7,499 nucleotides of DNA from Mariprofundaceae bacterium (GTDB lineage: Bacteria > Pseudomonadota > Zetaproteobacteria > Mariprofundales > Mariprofundaceae): positions 1-7,499 of the forward strand of contig JALSZZ010000351.1 of assembly GCA_027075825.1 (NCBI GenBank), written 5' to 3'. Position 1 is the first letter of the stretch. Each line of letters begins with the position of its first letter. A program made the position numbers and the translations under genes. This document shows, in pieces, positions 1 to 7,239 of the stretch. The notes beneath the pieces are model-generated. The model had not been told where the DNA came from, searched no databases, and worked only from the letters and a program-made list of their open reading frames with translations.

Positions 1-431
1 AAACGCTTGGCGGCGGTATGGGCGCATCTGCCGCCGGCGATGGCCTGAATGCCGTGCAGTGCCATATGACCAATACGGCCAATACGTCGATTGAAACCAT
101 GGAAAGCTGCTATCCGTTGCGCCTGCACCGCTATGCGATTCGGCGGGGTTCTGGTGGCGCAGGCCGGTATGGCGGTGGCGATGGTCTGATTCGTGAATGG
201 GAAGTATTGCAGAACTGTACCCTATCCATCATCAGTGAGCGCCGTCGCTATGCGCCAGCCGGTTGTCAGGGCGGGATGCCAGGGCAGGCAGGTGAAAACC
301 TGTTGTGGCGCGATCATCAATGGCAGGCTCTGCCTGCCAAGTGTTCACTGGCGCTTGAAGCAGGCGAACGCATCAGGATGAGTACGCCAGGCGGTGGTGG
401 CATGGGGGCACAGGGTGCTGTTTTTACATGA
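1..431 (+). CDS. Hydantoinase B/oxoprolinase family protein, C-terminal fragment (5' end outside window)
   Basis: The reading frame is open from the window edge (first full codon at 3) to TGA at 429-431 and gives about 142 residues. It shows the C-terminal hallmarks of the HyuB/5-oxoprolinase beta family: a GGGMGASAAGDG stretch, an H-x-x-NTANTSIE segment, the glycine-rich RRGSGGAGRYGGGDGL block, ISERRRYAP, GGMPGQAGEN, an LPAKCSL segment and the terminal STPGGGGMG. Members work with a HyuA-type partner in ATP-dependent opening of cyclic amides (hydantoins, 5-oxoproline) or in related carboxylations. The substrate cannot be told from this fragment. The first in-frame ATG, at 18, is internal to a conserved block and is not the true start. 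The protein ends soon after the TPGGGG motif, as is normal for the family, so the 3' end looks intact. No strong intrinsic terminator follows. Family assignment is firm, exact function is not. Confidence 0.88.
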   Translation, partial: TLGGGMGASAAGDGLNAVQCHMTNTANTSIETMESCYPLRLHRYAIRRGSGGAGRYGGGDGLIREWEVLQNCTLSIISERRRYAPAGCQGGMPGQAGENLLWRDHQWQALPAKCSLALEAGERIRMSTPGGGGMGAQGAVFT

Positions 432-451
432 TACAAGCGGAATTATTCCCC

Positions 452-467
452 CTTTTTGTCGAAAAAG
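452..467. repeat. Perfect AT-rich palindrome upstream of the atp promoter
   Basis: CTTTTT (452-457) and AAAAAG (462-467) form a perfect 6-bp inverted repeat around GTCG. It ends two bases before the proposed -35 hexamer. The stem is too AT-rich to be a convincing terminator for the upstream gene, and the expected T-run after the stem is absent. It could be a weak bidirectional terminator, an UP-like A/T tract or a protein site. No role is demonstrated. Confidence 0.35.
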
Positions 468-469
468 AC

Positions 470-498
470 TTGCCATGTCATATGCTTTCTGCTAAAAA
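470..498 (+). promoter_or_regulatory. Putative sigma-70 promoter of the atp operon
   Basis: TTGCCA (470-475) resembles the -35 consensus. After a 17-bp spacer comes TAAAAA (493-498), a -10-like hexamer preceded by TGC (490-492), which is an extended -10 arrangement. Transcription would start near 504-506, giving a leader of roughly 50 nt before atpI. It lies in the only sizeable gap between the upstream gene and the operon. This is pattern matching by eye; the -10 hexamer is imperfect. Confidence 0.5.
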
Positions 499-521
499 TC
501 GCCCCGCACAACATTGAGGGC

Positions 522-545
522 AGAGGGGTTCTGATTGCTCATCAG
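522..545 (+). promoter_or_regulatory. atpI leader: distant Shine-Dalgarno plus small hairpin
   Basis: AGAGGGG (522-528) is a good Shine-Dalgarno match but lies 25 nt from the first possible atpI start (GTG 554). Between them, CTGAT (531-535) and ATCAG (541-545) can pair around a 5-nt loop. Folding this 15-nt element would shorten the effective distance to about 10 nt. Whether the ribosome uses this site is inference. The stem is short and could be fortuitous. Confidence 0.3.
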
Positions 546-553
546 TTGTTTAA

Positions 554-958
554 GTGGCTGATTCTTATATGGAAAATGCCCGATATTCACAAATAAAAAC
601 GTTGTTTCTCGTTCACTTTTTGGTGGCGGGGTTATTGGCCGGAGGGTGTTTTTTTCTCTTTGATGCCAGCGTTGCGCTGTCGTTTTTTTGCGGTGGTGCG
701 CTTGCCGTTTTAGCCAGTTGGCACACTCACAGGAGCCTGCATCGAACAGATGGCAGTGATCCTGAACAAGGGCGGCGGCAGTTGTTGAAATCGGCGTTAT
801 TTCGCTATGTGATGGCACTGCTTTTGTTGTTGCTTTGCTACCGGGTGGGGTTGGCGTTGCCGGTGCTGGCAGCAGGTTTCTTTGTTGCGCAGCTTGTGAC
901 CTATCTGTATTTTTTTTATCTGCTGCAAAAGGATCAGCGCCAATCGCGTTTGTCCTGA
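554..958 (+). CDS. atpI: ATP synthase subunit I (AtpI), small membrane protein
   Basis: This encodes 134 aa, close to the E. coli AtpI length (about 126). Four hydrophobic segments lie near residues 15-36, 40-56, 84-102 and 104-124. The pattern of two hairpins, with a GGALAVL motif in the second helix and a basic, hydrophilic middle loop (residues 57-80, rich in R/H/D), fits the AtpI family. AtpI is a non-stoichiometric inner-membrane protein implicated in c-ring assembly or stability, and its gene commonly leads atp operons. Sequence conservation in this family is low, so position is a large part of the evidence. An in-frame TAA at 551-553 makes GTG 554 the earliest possible start. ATG 569 (MENARYS...) is an alternative with only a weak ribosome-binding site. 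A 121-bp gap separates it from atpB. Confidence 0.85.
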   Translation: MADSYMENARYSQIKTLFLVHFLVAGLLAGGCFFLFDASVALSFFCGGALAVLASWHTHRSLHRTDGSDPEQGRRQLLKSALFRYVMALLLLLLCYRVGLALPVLAAGFFVAQLVTYLYFFYLLQKDQRQSRLS

Positions 959-1001
959 ATGCTGGCAGAAGTCGGAAAGTTTTAATGGAAAAGGCGCGTG
1001 A

Positions 1002-1034
1002 GCCGGGTATCTGTGTGTTGCAGATACCGTCGGC
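1002..1034 (+). other. Strong intercistronic hairpin between atpI and atpB
   Basis: GGTATCTG (1006-1013) and CAGATACC (1021-1028) are perfect 8-bp inverted repeats around a 7-nt loop. The stem can continue outward with GCCG (1002-1005) pairing to CGGC (1031-1034) if GT at 1029-1030 bulges, giving 12 bp. No U-run follows, so it does not look like an intrinsic terminator. It ends about 33 nt before the atpB Shine-Dalgarno. An RNA stability or processing element, or a protein site, is possible. The fold is seen in the sequence; the role is inferred. Confidence 0.55.
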
Positions 1035-1079
1035 GTTCGTGTCCAACGATCCCGTCAGGGAAACAAAAGGGGAATGTGA

Positions 1080-1955
1080 GTGAGTACAGCATCACACGCT
1101 GACGACAAGGCGATCAGCGCACACCTTGATTACTGGACATATCAATTTGATCCAGGTAGTCATTTTATGCAGATCCATCTTGACACCATGCTGGTGACAT
1201 TGACGGTGGCAGCATTGATTATCGGTTTTTCCTTGTGGCTGCGTGGCAAGATTATCGCTGGTGCGCCAAGAGGGGCGCAGAATGCAGTGGAAGCCCTGAT
1301 TGGCTTTGTGAATGATACGGTTCGGGATAACTTCCCGGTACATAACCCGATTATTGCGCCGCTGGCGCTGACCATCTTTGTCTTTGTGTTTCTGTGTAAC
1401 TGTATTGATATTTTACCCGCTTATTTACTTGGTCATACGGCACACCTGTTGGGCATTGAGCATTTCCGTCCTGTGCCGACCAATGATCTTAATCTGCCGG
1501 TGGCCATGGCTGTCGTGGTTTTTGCCATGGTGCTGTACTATGAATTCAAACTCAAGCCGGGGCATTTTGTTAAAGAACTGCTCTTGCAGCCGTTTGCTTC
1601 ATTGCTGCTGGATTCCAAAAACCCCGTCGTCAAGCTGCTCGGTGTGCTGCTGATTCCGCTAAATCTCACGCTCAAGATTATTGAAGAGCTGGCCAAGCCG
1701 CTGAGTCTTTCCTTTCGTTTGTTCGGTAATATGTTTGCCGGCGAAGTGATTTTCCTGCTGATCGCCATGCTGCTGCTGGTTGGCAGCCTTGATGAACTGG
1801 CCAGCTTTGGCGGCCTGTTATCAGAGGTGATCGGCTTTTTTGTCGGACTTGGATGGTCTTTGTTCCATATGTTCATTGGCCTGTTGCAAGCCTTTATTTT
1901 TATGATTCTGTCGGTGGTGTATTTGTCCATTGCCCATCAGCCGGCGGAGCATTAA
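1080..1955 (+). CDS. atpB: F1Fo ATP synthase subunit a (Fo)
   Basis: This encodes 291 aa (E. coli about 271). Subunit a forms the two half-channels that carry ions to and from the c-ring in the inner membrane. The essential arginine is R213 within LSLSFRLFGNMFAGEVIF (E. coli R210). N217, E222, H263 and Q270 match E. coli N214, E219, H245 and Q252 by motif. The family motifs APLALTIFVFVFLCNCIDILP (93-113) and LLQAFIFMILSVVYLSIA (268-285) are clear. Hydrophobic helices lie near 35-55, 92-112, 138-156, 184-201, 208-235 and 245-285. Compared with E. coli from memory, it is longer after LQPF (173-191) and in the loop at 234-248. Start: GTG 1080, with AGGGGA (1068-1073) six bases upstream. The N-terminus is hydrophilic, with no obvious signal peptide. 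Confidence 0.98.
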   Translation: MSTASHADDKAISAHLDYWTYQFDPGSHFMQIHLDTMLVTLTVAALIIGFSLWLRGKIIAGAPRGAQNAVEALIGFVNDTVRDNFPVHNPIIAPLALTIFVFVFLCNCIDILPAYLLGHTAHLLGIEHFRPVPTNDLNLPVAMAVVVFAMVLYYEFKLKPGHFVKELLLQPFASLLLDSKNPVVKLLGVLLIPLNLTLKIIEELAKPLSLSFRLFGNMFAGEVIFLLIAMLLLVGSLDELASFGGLLSEVIGFFVGLGWSLFHMFIGLLQAFIFMILSVVYLSIAHQPAEH

Positions 1956-2014
1956 TCAACGGTGCTAATCAAGCGTCGTTATTTTAGTTTCATTTAATCT
2001 AAAGGAGTAAATAA

Positions 2015-2269
2015 ATGGAAGCTACAACAATCATCACCGCAGCGTCTGCTATCTCTGTGGGTGTCATTCTGGCCGCCGCAGGTCTGGGCTCAGCTATCGG
2101 CTGGGGCCTGATTTGCTCCAAGACACTGGAGGGTATTTCCCGTCAGCCTGAAATGCGCCCGCAACTGATGTTCAATATGTTTATTTTTGCTGGCCTGATG
2201 GAATCTTTCCCTTTTATTATCATGGCATTCGCGCTGTGGTTCCTGTTTGCCAATCCATTCCTCGGATAA
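2015..2269 (+). CDS. atpE: F1Fo ATP synthase subunit c (Fo ring)
   Basis: This encodes 84 aa, a hairpin of two transmembrane helices (about 11-36 and 52-80) joined by the polar loop with R43-Q44-P45, which contacts gamma/epsilon. The ring of c subunits carries ions past subunit a and turns the rotor. The carrier carboxylate is E63 in LMESFPFI, at the position of E. coli D61; P66 aligns with E. coli P64. The glycine repeat of helix 1 is present (G23, G25, A27, G29, G31). By alignment, the Gln of sodium-binding rings is W30, which argues against a full Na+ site, although S64 follows the Glu as in Na+ rings. Start: ATG 2015, preceded by AAAGGAG (2001-2007) at 7 nt, the best ribosome-binding site of the membrane genes and suited to the high copy number of c. 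Confidence 0.97.
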   Translation: MEATTIITAASAISVGVILAAAGLGSAIGWGLICSKTLEGISRQPEMRPQLMFNMFIFAGLMESFPFIIMAFALWFLFANPFLG

Positions 2270-2271
2270 TA

Positions 2272-2289
2272 CCGGTTCAGGGCTACCGG
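2272..2289 (+). repeat. Small inverted repeat overlapping the atpE-atpF hairpin
   Basis: CCGGT (2272-2276) and ACCGG (2285-2289) form a 5-bp inverted repeat around 8 nt, starting three bases after the atpE stop codon. Its right arm shares 2288-2289 with the left arm of the next, stronger stem, so the two folds compete at their edges. The pairing is real in sequence; a switching role would be speculation. Confidence 0.35.
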
Positions 2290-2313
2290 GCAGGTCAGTC
2301 GGCCTGCCCTTTT
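2288..2313 (+). terminator. Terminator-like hairpin between atpE and atpF (possible attenuator or mRNA end)
   Basis: GGGCAGG (2288-2294) pairs perfectly with CCTGCCC (2303-2309). C2296-G2301 and a T-G wobble can extend the stem to 9 pairs closed by a 4-nt loop. TTTT (2310-2313) follows at once. This is the form of an intrinsic terminator with a short T-tract. Because atpF to atpC must still be transcribed, it could act as a partial terminator, or as a 3' stabiliser of the atpI-B-E part of the message, raising c relative to downstream subunits. Confidence 0.55.
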
Positions 2314-2342
2314 GAAATCACAGGGATGAGAGGAGTAACAAG

Positions 2343-2819
2343 GTGAATATTGATCTGACATTTGTTGGCCAGATTATCGTCTTCGTTGCCATGGTATTAT
2401 TGTTGAAGCGCCTTCTTTATGCGCCCATCAACGATGCAATGGAAGCCCGAACGAAGAAAATCGAAGATGGTCTGGCGGCAGCTTCGGCTGGCGAAGAAGC
2501 CAGACTGAAAGCTGAAGCAGAGGCTGAGAAGCGTATTGCCGAGGCCAAACATCAGGCGCAGGAAATTGTTGCTGCGGCTGAGCGTCGTGCTGCTGAACTG
2601 CAGGAAGAATCGACGTTGCGGGCGCGCAAGGATGCTGCGGCCATTGTTGATGCCGGCAAGGCTGAACTGGAAGCTGAAAAGAATCGCGCCCGTCAGGAGT
2701 TGCGTGCCGAGGTTGCTGCTATTTCCATGGCTGCTGCGGAGAAGATTCTTGGCGTTGAGCTGGATGCCAGTCGCCACAGTGCGTTGATTGACGAAGCTAT
2801 CAGCAAGGAACTGGCATGA
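2343..2819 (+). CDS. atpF: F1Fo ATP synthase subunit b (peripheral stalk)
   Basis: This encodes 158 aa (E. coli 156). A single N-terminal membrane helix (about 5-25) is followed by a long, charged, Ala/Glu/Lys/Arg-rich helix (about 33-145) that forms the dimeric right-handed coiled coil of the stator. The sequence is typical of b: GQIIVFVAMVLLLKRLLYAPI, then R36 in EARTKKIEDGL at the position of E. coli R36. The C-terminal end (ISMAAAEKILGVELD, about 127-141) is the delta-binding part. b2 links subunit a to delta and to the alpha3-beta3 head. Start: GTG 2343 with AGAGGAG (2329-2335) 7 nt upstream. Its stop overlaps the atpH start. There is one b gene, with no b' paralogue, so a homodimer is expected. 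Confidence 0.97.
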   Translation: MNIDLTFVGQIIVFVAMVLLLKRLLYAPINDAMEARTKKIEDGLAAASAGEEARLKAEAEAEKRIAEAKHQAQEIVAAAERRAAELQEESTLRARKDAAAIVDAGKAELEAEKNRARQELRAEVAAISMAAAEKILGVELDASRHSALIDEAISKELA

Positions 2820-3340
2820 GTGCGGCCAGGGTTGCACGTCGTTATGCTGCTGCCTTGTTTGAACTTTATCAGCAGGGGCTGGTAGATCGCGATGAGCTGA
2901 GTAATGCGGCATGTGCTGCGGCTGATTCTGTGGCTGCCCCGTTTCTTGCTTCTCCTGATTTTGACAAAGGTGTCAAGGCCATGGTGGTCAAGACAGCGAT
3001 CAAGATGGAGAAAGAAACCGTTATCACTCGCCTGATCGATTTACTGAGTGAGCGCGGCAAGCTGGTGCTGCTGCCTGAAATTGAGCAGCAACTGGCAGCG
3101 ATGATTGCCCGTGCTGAAAGCCAGGCAGAGGTGAATGTTACGGTTGCAACTGCCCTGGATGAACGGGAAGAGGCAGCGCTTCTCGATGCGCTGAAACGCA
3201 CCAGTGGCGGCGATGTCCGCCTGCATGTAACGCAGGATGGCTCCATTCTTGGTGGCCTGATTGTGCAGATCGGTGACCGCAAGATTGATGCCTCGGTGCG
3301 CAGTAAGCTTGATGCGCTGAAGCAGGCGATCAGCAACTGA
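2816..3340 (+). CDS. atpH: F1Fo ATP synthase subunit delta
   Basis: This encodes 174 aa (E. coli 177). Delta sits on top of F1 and joins the N-termini of alpha to the C-terminal end of b2. The N-terminal helical domain begins with the typical ARVARRYAAALFELY. The C-terminal domain carries the family motif GSILGGLIVQIGDRKIDASVRSKLDAL (about 143-169). Start: ATG 2816, sharing ATGA with the atpF stop (4-bp overlap), so translational coupling is likely. AAGGAA (2805-2810) lies 5 nt upstream. The 62-bp gap to atpA holds no clear structure apart from the atpA ribosome-binding site. Confidence 0.97.
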   Translation: MSAARVARRYAAALFELYQQGLVDRDELSNAACAAADSVAAPFLASPDFDKGVKAMVVKTAIKMEKETVITRLIDLLSERGKLVLLPEIEQQLAAMIARAESQAEVNVTVATALDEREEAALLDALKRTSGGDVRLHVTQDGSILGGLIVQIGDRKIDASVRSKLDALKQAISN

Positions 3341-3402
3341 TACGCAGGCAGCGCACAGCGTTTCCTATTGATTGAACAGATGAATAACAACAGAGGTTGA
3401 AA

Positions 3403-4944
3403 ATGAAGCTCGACACAGCGGAAATCAGTTCCATTATTAAAGAGCAGATTCAAGGCTTTGAGTCTGCTGCTGCTGATGTAAACGTGGGCCGAATTATCTC
3501 CGTTGCAGATGGCGTGGCATTGATCCACGGACTGGCAGGTGCCATGTCTGGTGAAATGCTTGAATTCCCGAATGAAACGACCGGCATGGTATTGAATCTT
3601 GAAGAAGACTGTGTCGGCGCGGTGATTTTTGGTGAGTATATCCATTTGCGCGAGGGTGATGAAGTTCGCTCTACCGGCAAAATTTTTGAAGTCCCCGTTG
3701 GCCCTGAACTGAAGGGGCGTGTGGTGAACGCGCTGGGCCAGCCGATTGATGGCCTGGGCGCTATTAACGCTGCTGCCACGGATGTGGTAGAAAAGGTGGC
3801 GCCTGGCGTGATTGAGCGCAAGAGCGTTGATCAACCCATGGCAACAGGCATCAAGGCCATTGATGCCATGATTCCCATTGGTCGCGGCCAGCGTGAGCTG
3901 ATTATCGGCGATCGTCAGACGGGCAAGACGGCAATTGCTATCGACACCATGATTAACCAGAAGGATTCTGGTGTTACCTGTGTGTATGTTGCCGTCGGCC
4001 AGAAAGCGGCAACGGTAGCCAATGTGGTTCGCACACTGAAAGAGCATGGCGCGCTGGATAATACCATCATTGTTTCTGCGTCTGCCTCTGAATCTGCGGC
4101 ATTGCAGTATATCGCGCCGTACACCGGTTGCACCATGGGTGAATACTTCCGTGATCGCGGTGAAGATGCGCTAATTATTTATGATGATCTGACCAAGCAG
4201 GCGTGGGCCTATCGTCAGGTATCACTGATTCTGCGTCGTCCACCGGGCCGTGAAGCGTACCCGGGTGATGTATTCTATCTGCATTCCCGTTTGCTGGAGC
4301 GTGCATCGCGTGTTTCTGAGGCCTATGTGGAGAAGTTCACCGACGGCAAGGTAACGGGCAAAACGGGTTCACTGACTGCATTGCCGATTATTGAAACCCA
4401 GGAAGGCGATGTGTCAGCCTTTGTGCCGACCAATGTTATTTCCATTACTGATGGTCAGATCTTCCTGGAAACAGGTTTGTTCAATGCTGGTCAGCGTCCT
4501 GCTGTGAATGTTGGTCTTTCGGTCTCCCGTGTGGGTGGCGCAGCCCAGACCAAGGCGGTGAAGAAAGTCGGTGGCGGCTTGCGTCTGGATCTGGCGCAGT
4601 ACCGTGAACTGGCAGCCTTTGCCCAGTTTGCTTCTGATCTGGATGAGGGTACCCGCAAGCAGATTGAACGCGGCAAACGCGGTATGGAAGCACTGAAGCA
4701 GAACGAGAACAGCCCGATGTCGGTCGCTGAAATCACAGCGATTCTTTACGCTCTTGGTCATGGCGATCTGGATGATATTGAGTCTGACAAGGTGGTGGCT
4801 TTTGAGGCCGCGCTGATGTCTTACCTCAATCATGATGAGAAAGCGCTGATGGAAGAACTGAATGAAAAGGCTGCCCTGAGTGACAGCATCGTCGATCGTT
4901 TGAACAAGGCTATTGCCAACTTCAAATCCACCGGCACCTGGTAA
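3403..4944 (+). CDS. atpA: F1Fo ATP synthase subunit alpha (F1)
   Basis: This encodes 513 aa from ATG 3403, exactly the E. coli alpha length. An in-frame TTG at 3397 would add two residues, but ATG with AGAGG (3392-3396) 6 nt upstream is the better start. Alpha forms the hexamer with beta and binds non-catalytic nucleotides. The P-loop GDRQTGKT is at 169-176 (K175, T176). R376 in [14 protein letters not shown] is the arginine finger that reaches into the catalytic site of beta. The alpha/beta family signature [10 protein letters not shown] is at 366-375. [17 protein letters not shown] (256-272) is the Walker B region; W268 replaces the V of E. coli, as I recall for many beta-proteobacterial alphas. 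Nothing is missing. The stop codon is embedded in the atpG ribosome-binding site. Confidence 0.99.
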   Translation: MKLDTAEISSIIKEQIQGFESAAADVNVGRIISVADGVALIHGLAGAMSGEMLEFPNETTGMVLNLEEDCVGAVIFGEYIHLREGDEVRSTGKIFEVPVGPELKGRVVNALGQPIDGLGAINAAATDVVEKVAPGVIERKSVDQPMATGIKAIDAMIPIGRGQRELIIGDRQTGKTAIAIDTMINQKDSGVTCVYVAVGQKAATVANVVRTLKEHGALDNTIIVSASASESAALQYIAPYTGCTMGEYFRDRGEDALIIYDDLTKQAWAYRQVSLILRRPPGREAYPGDVFYLHSRLLERASRVSEAYVEKFTDGKVTGKTGSLTALPIIETQEGDVSAFVPTNVISITDGQIFLETGLFNAGQRPAVNVGLSVSRVGGAAQTKAVKKVGGGLRLDLAQYRELAAFAQFASDLDEGTRKQIERGKRGMEALKQNENSPMSVAEITAILYALGHGDLDDIESDKVVAFEAALMSYLNHDEKALMEELNEKAALSDSIVDRLNKAIANFKSTGTW

Positions 4945-4954
4945 GGAGTAGATC

Positions 4955-5812
4955 GTGGCTTCTGCAAAGGAAATACGTGGGCAGATCAAGGCGATTCAGA
5001 ACACCGGTAAAATTACCAAAGCCATGGAAATGGTGGCTGCTTCCAAGATGCGCAAAGCGCAGCAGCAAGTGATTGATGCACGTGCCTATGCGGAAGGCAT
5101 TCGCCGGGTGATTGCCAATCTGATGCAGGCACATCCTGAATATCGGCATCCTTTTATCACACCACGTGATGAAGTGAAACGCATCGGACTGATTGTTATC
5201 AGTACGGATAAAGGTCTCTGCGGCGGTCTGAATACCAATGCCATGAAAAAGGCAGTGCAGGTACTCAAATCTGTGGATGTAGCGGCGGATGTGATGAATA
5301 TCGGACGGCGTGGTGGCATGTTCATGCGTCGTTGTAATGTCTCCATCATTGGCAGTGTGGAAAACATCAACGATCAGCCGAGTCTGGATGAAATTCTGGG
5401 CGTGGTTCAGGTGGCGATGAAGCATTACCTGGAAGGCAAGCTCGATGAGGTGCATCTGGTGTACAGTGAGTTCGTCAACACCATGACGCAGATGCCTGTC
5501 GCCAGTCGTCTGATGCCTTGCCCCATGCCGGAAGAAGAGACGCATGGCGGTTACTGGGATTATCTGTATGAGCCAGATAGCAAGGAAGTGCTGGAGGGGC
5601 TGTTGCAACGCTATATTGAGTCACTGGTTTTTCAGGGTGTACTGGAAAACAAGGCATGTGAGCATTCCGCTCGCATGGTAGCGATGAAAGCGGCGACCGA
5701 TAATGCCAAATCAATCGTCCGTGACCTGCGCATTACCTATAACAAGGCCCGGCAGGCAGCAATTACGCAGGAAATTGCCGAGATCTGTTCGGGTGCCGCA
5801 GCGTCGGCCTGA
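4955..5812 (+). CDS. atpG: F1Fo ATP synthase subunit gamma (central rotor)
   Basis: This encodes 285 aa (E. coli 287). Gamma is the rotating shaft that couples the c-ring to conformational change in beta. The N-terminal helix MASAKEIRGQIKAIQNTGKITKAMEMVAASKM (1-32) is highly typical. The Rossmann-like middle has STDKGLCGGLNTN (83-95). The C-terminal helix ends with the family signature ITQEIAEICSGAAA (270-283). Start: GTG 4955. TAAGGAG (4942-4948) serves both as the atpA stop codon and as the Shine-Dalgarno, 6 nt from the start, suggesting coupled translation. No redox-regulatory cysteine insertion of chloroplast type is seen. Confidence 0.98.
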   Translation: MASAKEIRGQIKAIQNTGKITKAMEMVAASKMRKAQQQVIDARAYAEGIRRVIANLMQAHPEYRHPFITPRDEVKRIGLIVISTDKGLCGGLNTNAMKKAVQVLKSVDVAADVMNIGRRGGMFMRRCNVSIIGSVENINDQPSLDEILGVVQVAMKHYLEGKLDEVHLVYSEFVNTMTQMPVASRLMPCPMPEEETHGGYWDYLYEPDSKEVLEGLLQRYIESLVFQGVLENKACEHSARMVAMKAATDNAKSIVRDLRITYNKARQAAITQEIAEICSGAAASA

Positions 5813-5829
5813 TCCACTGGTTAAATTGA

Positions 5830-7236
<1,407 letters not shown>

Positions 7237-7239
7237 GCC

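Noticed and set aside
492..1046. A 184-codon minus-strand frame opposite atpI
   Set aside because: It covers the promoter, atpI and the atpI-atpB gap with no family motif. The + strand AtpI reading explains the hydrophobic coding pattern better.
835..1083. An 82-codon + strand frame bridging the atpI-atpB gap
   Set aside because: It overlaps the 3' part of atpI in another frame and runs through the hairpin region. No ribosome-binding site or recognisable domain is visible, so I treat the gap as non-coding.
2015..2269. A sodium-translocating ATP synthase
   Set aside because: Glu63-Ser64 recall Na+ rings, but the coordinating Gln of helix 1 aligns with Trp30 and the following Thr with Phe65. 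The operon also lacks the extra genes of N-type Na+ ATPases. The evidence favours H+.
3313..3355. A TGCGCTG...CAGCGCA inverted repeat across the end of atpH and the atpH-atpA gap
   Set aside because: Only 7 bp, with a 29-nt loop and partly within coding sequence; likely chance.
3397..3402. TTG at 3397 as the atpA start
   Set aside because: ATG 3403 gives exactly 513 residues and better spacing from AGAGG. With TTG the Shine-Dalgarno would touch the start codon.
2869..4047. A 392-codon open frame on the minus strand opposite atpH and atpA
   Set aside because: It lies entirely antisense to two highly conserved genes, has no recognisable motif, and its composition is that of a reverse-complement shadow.
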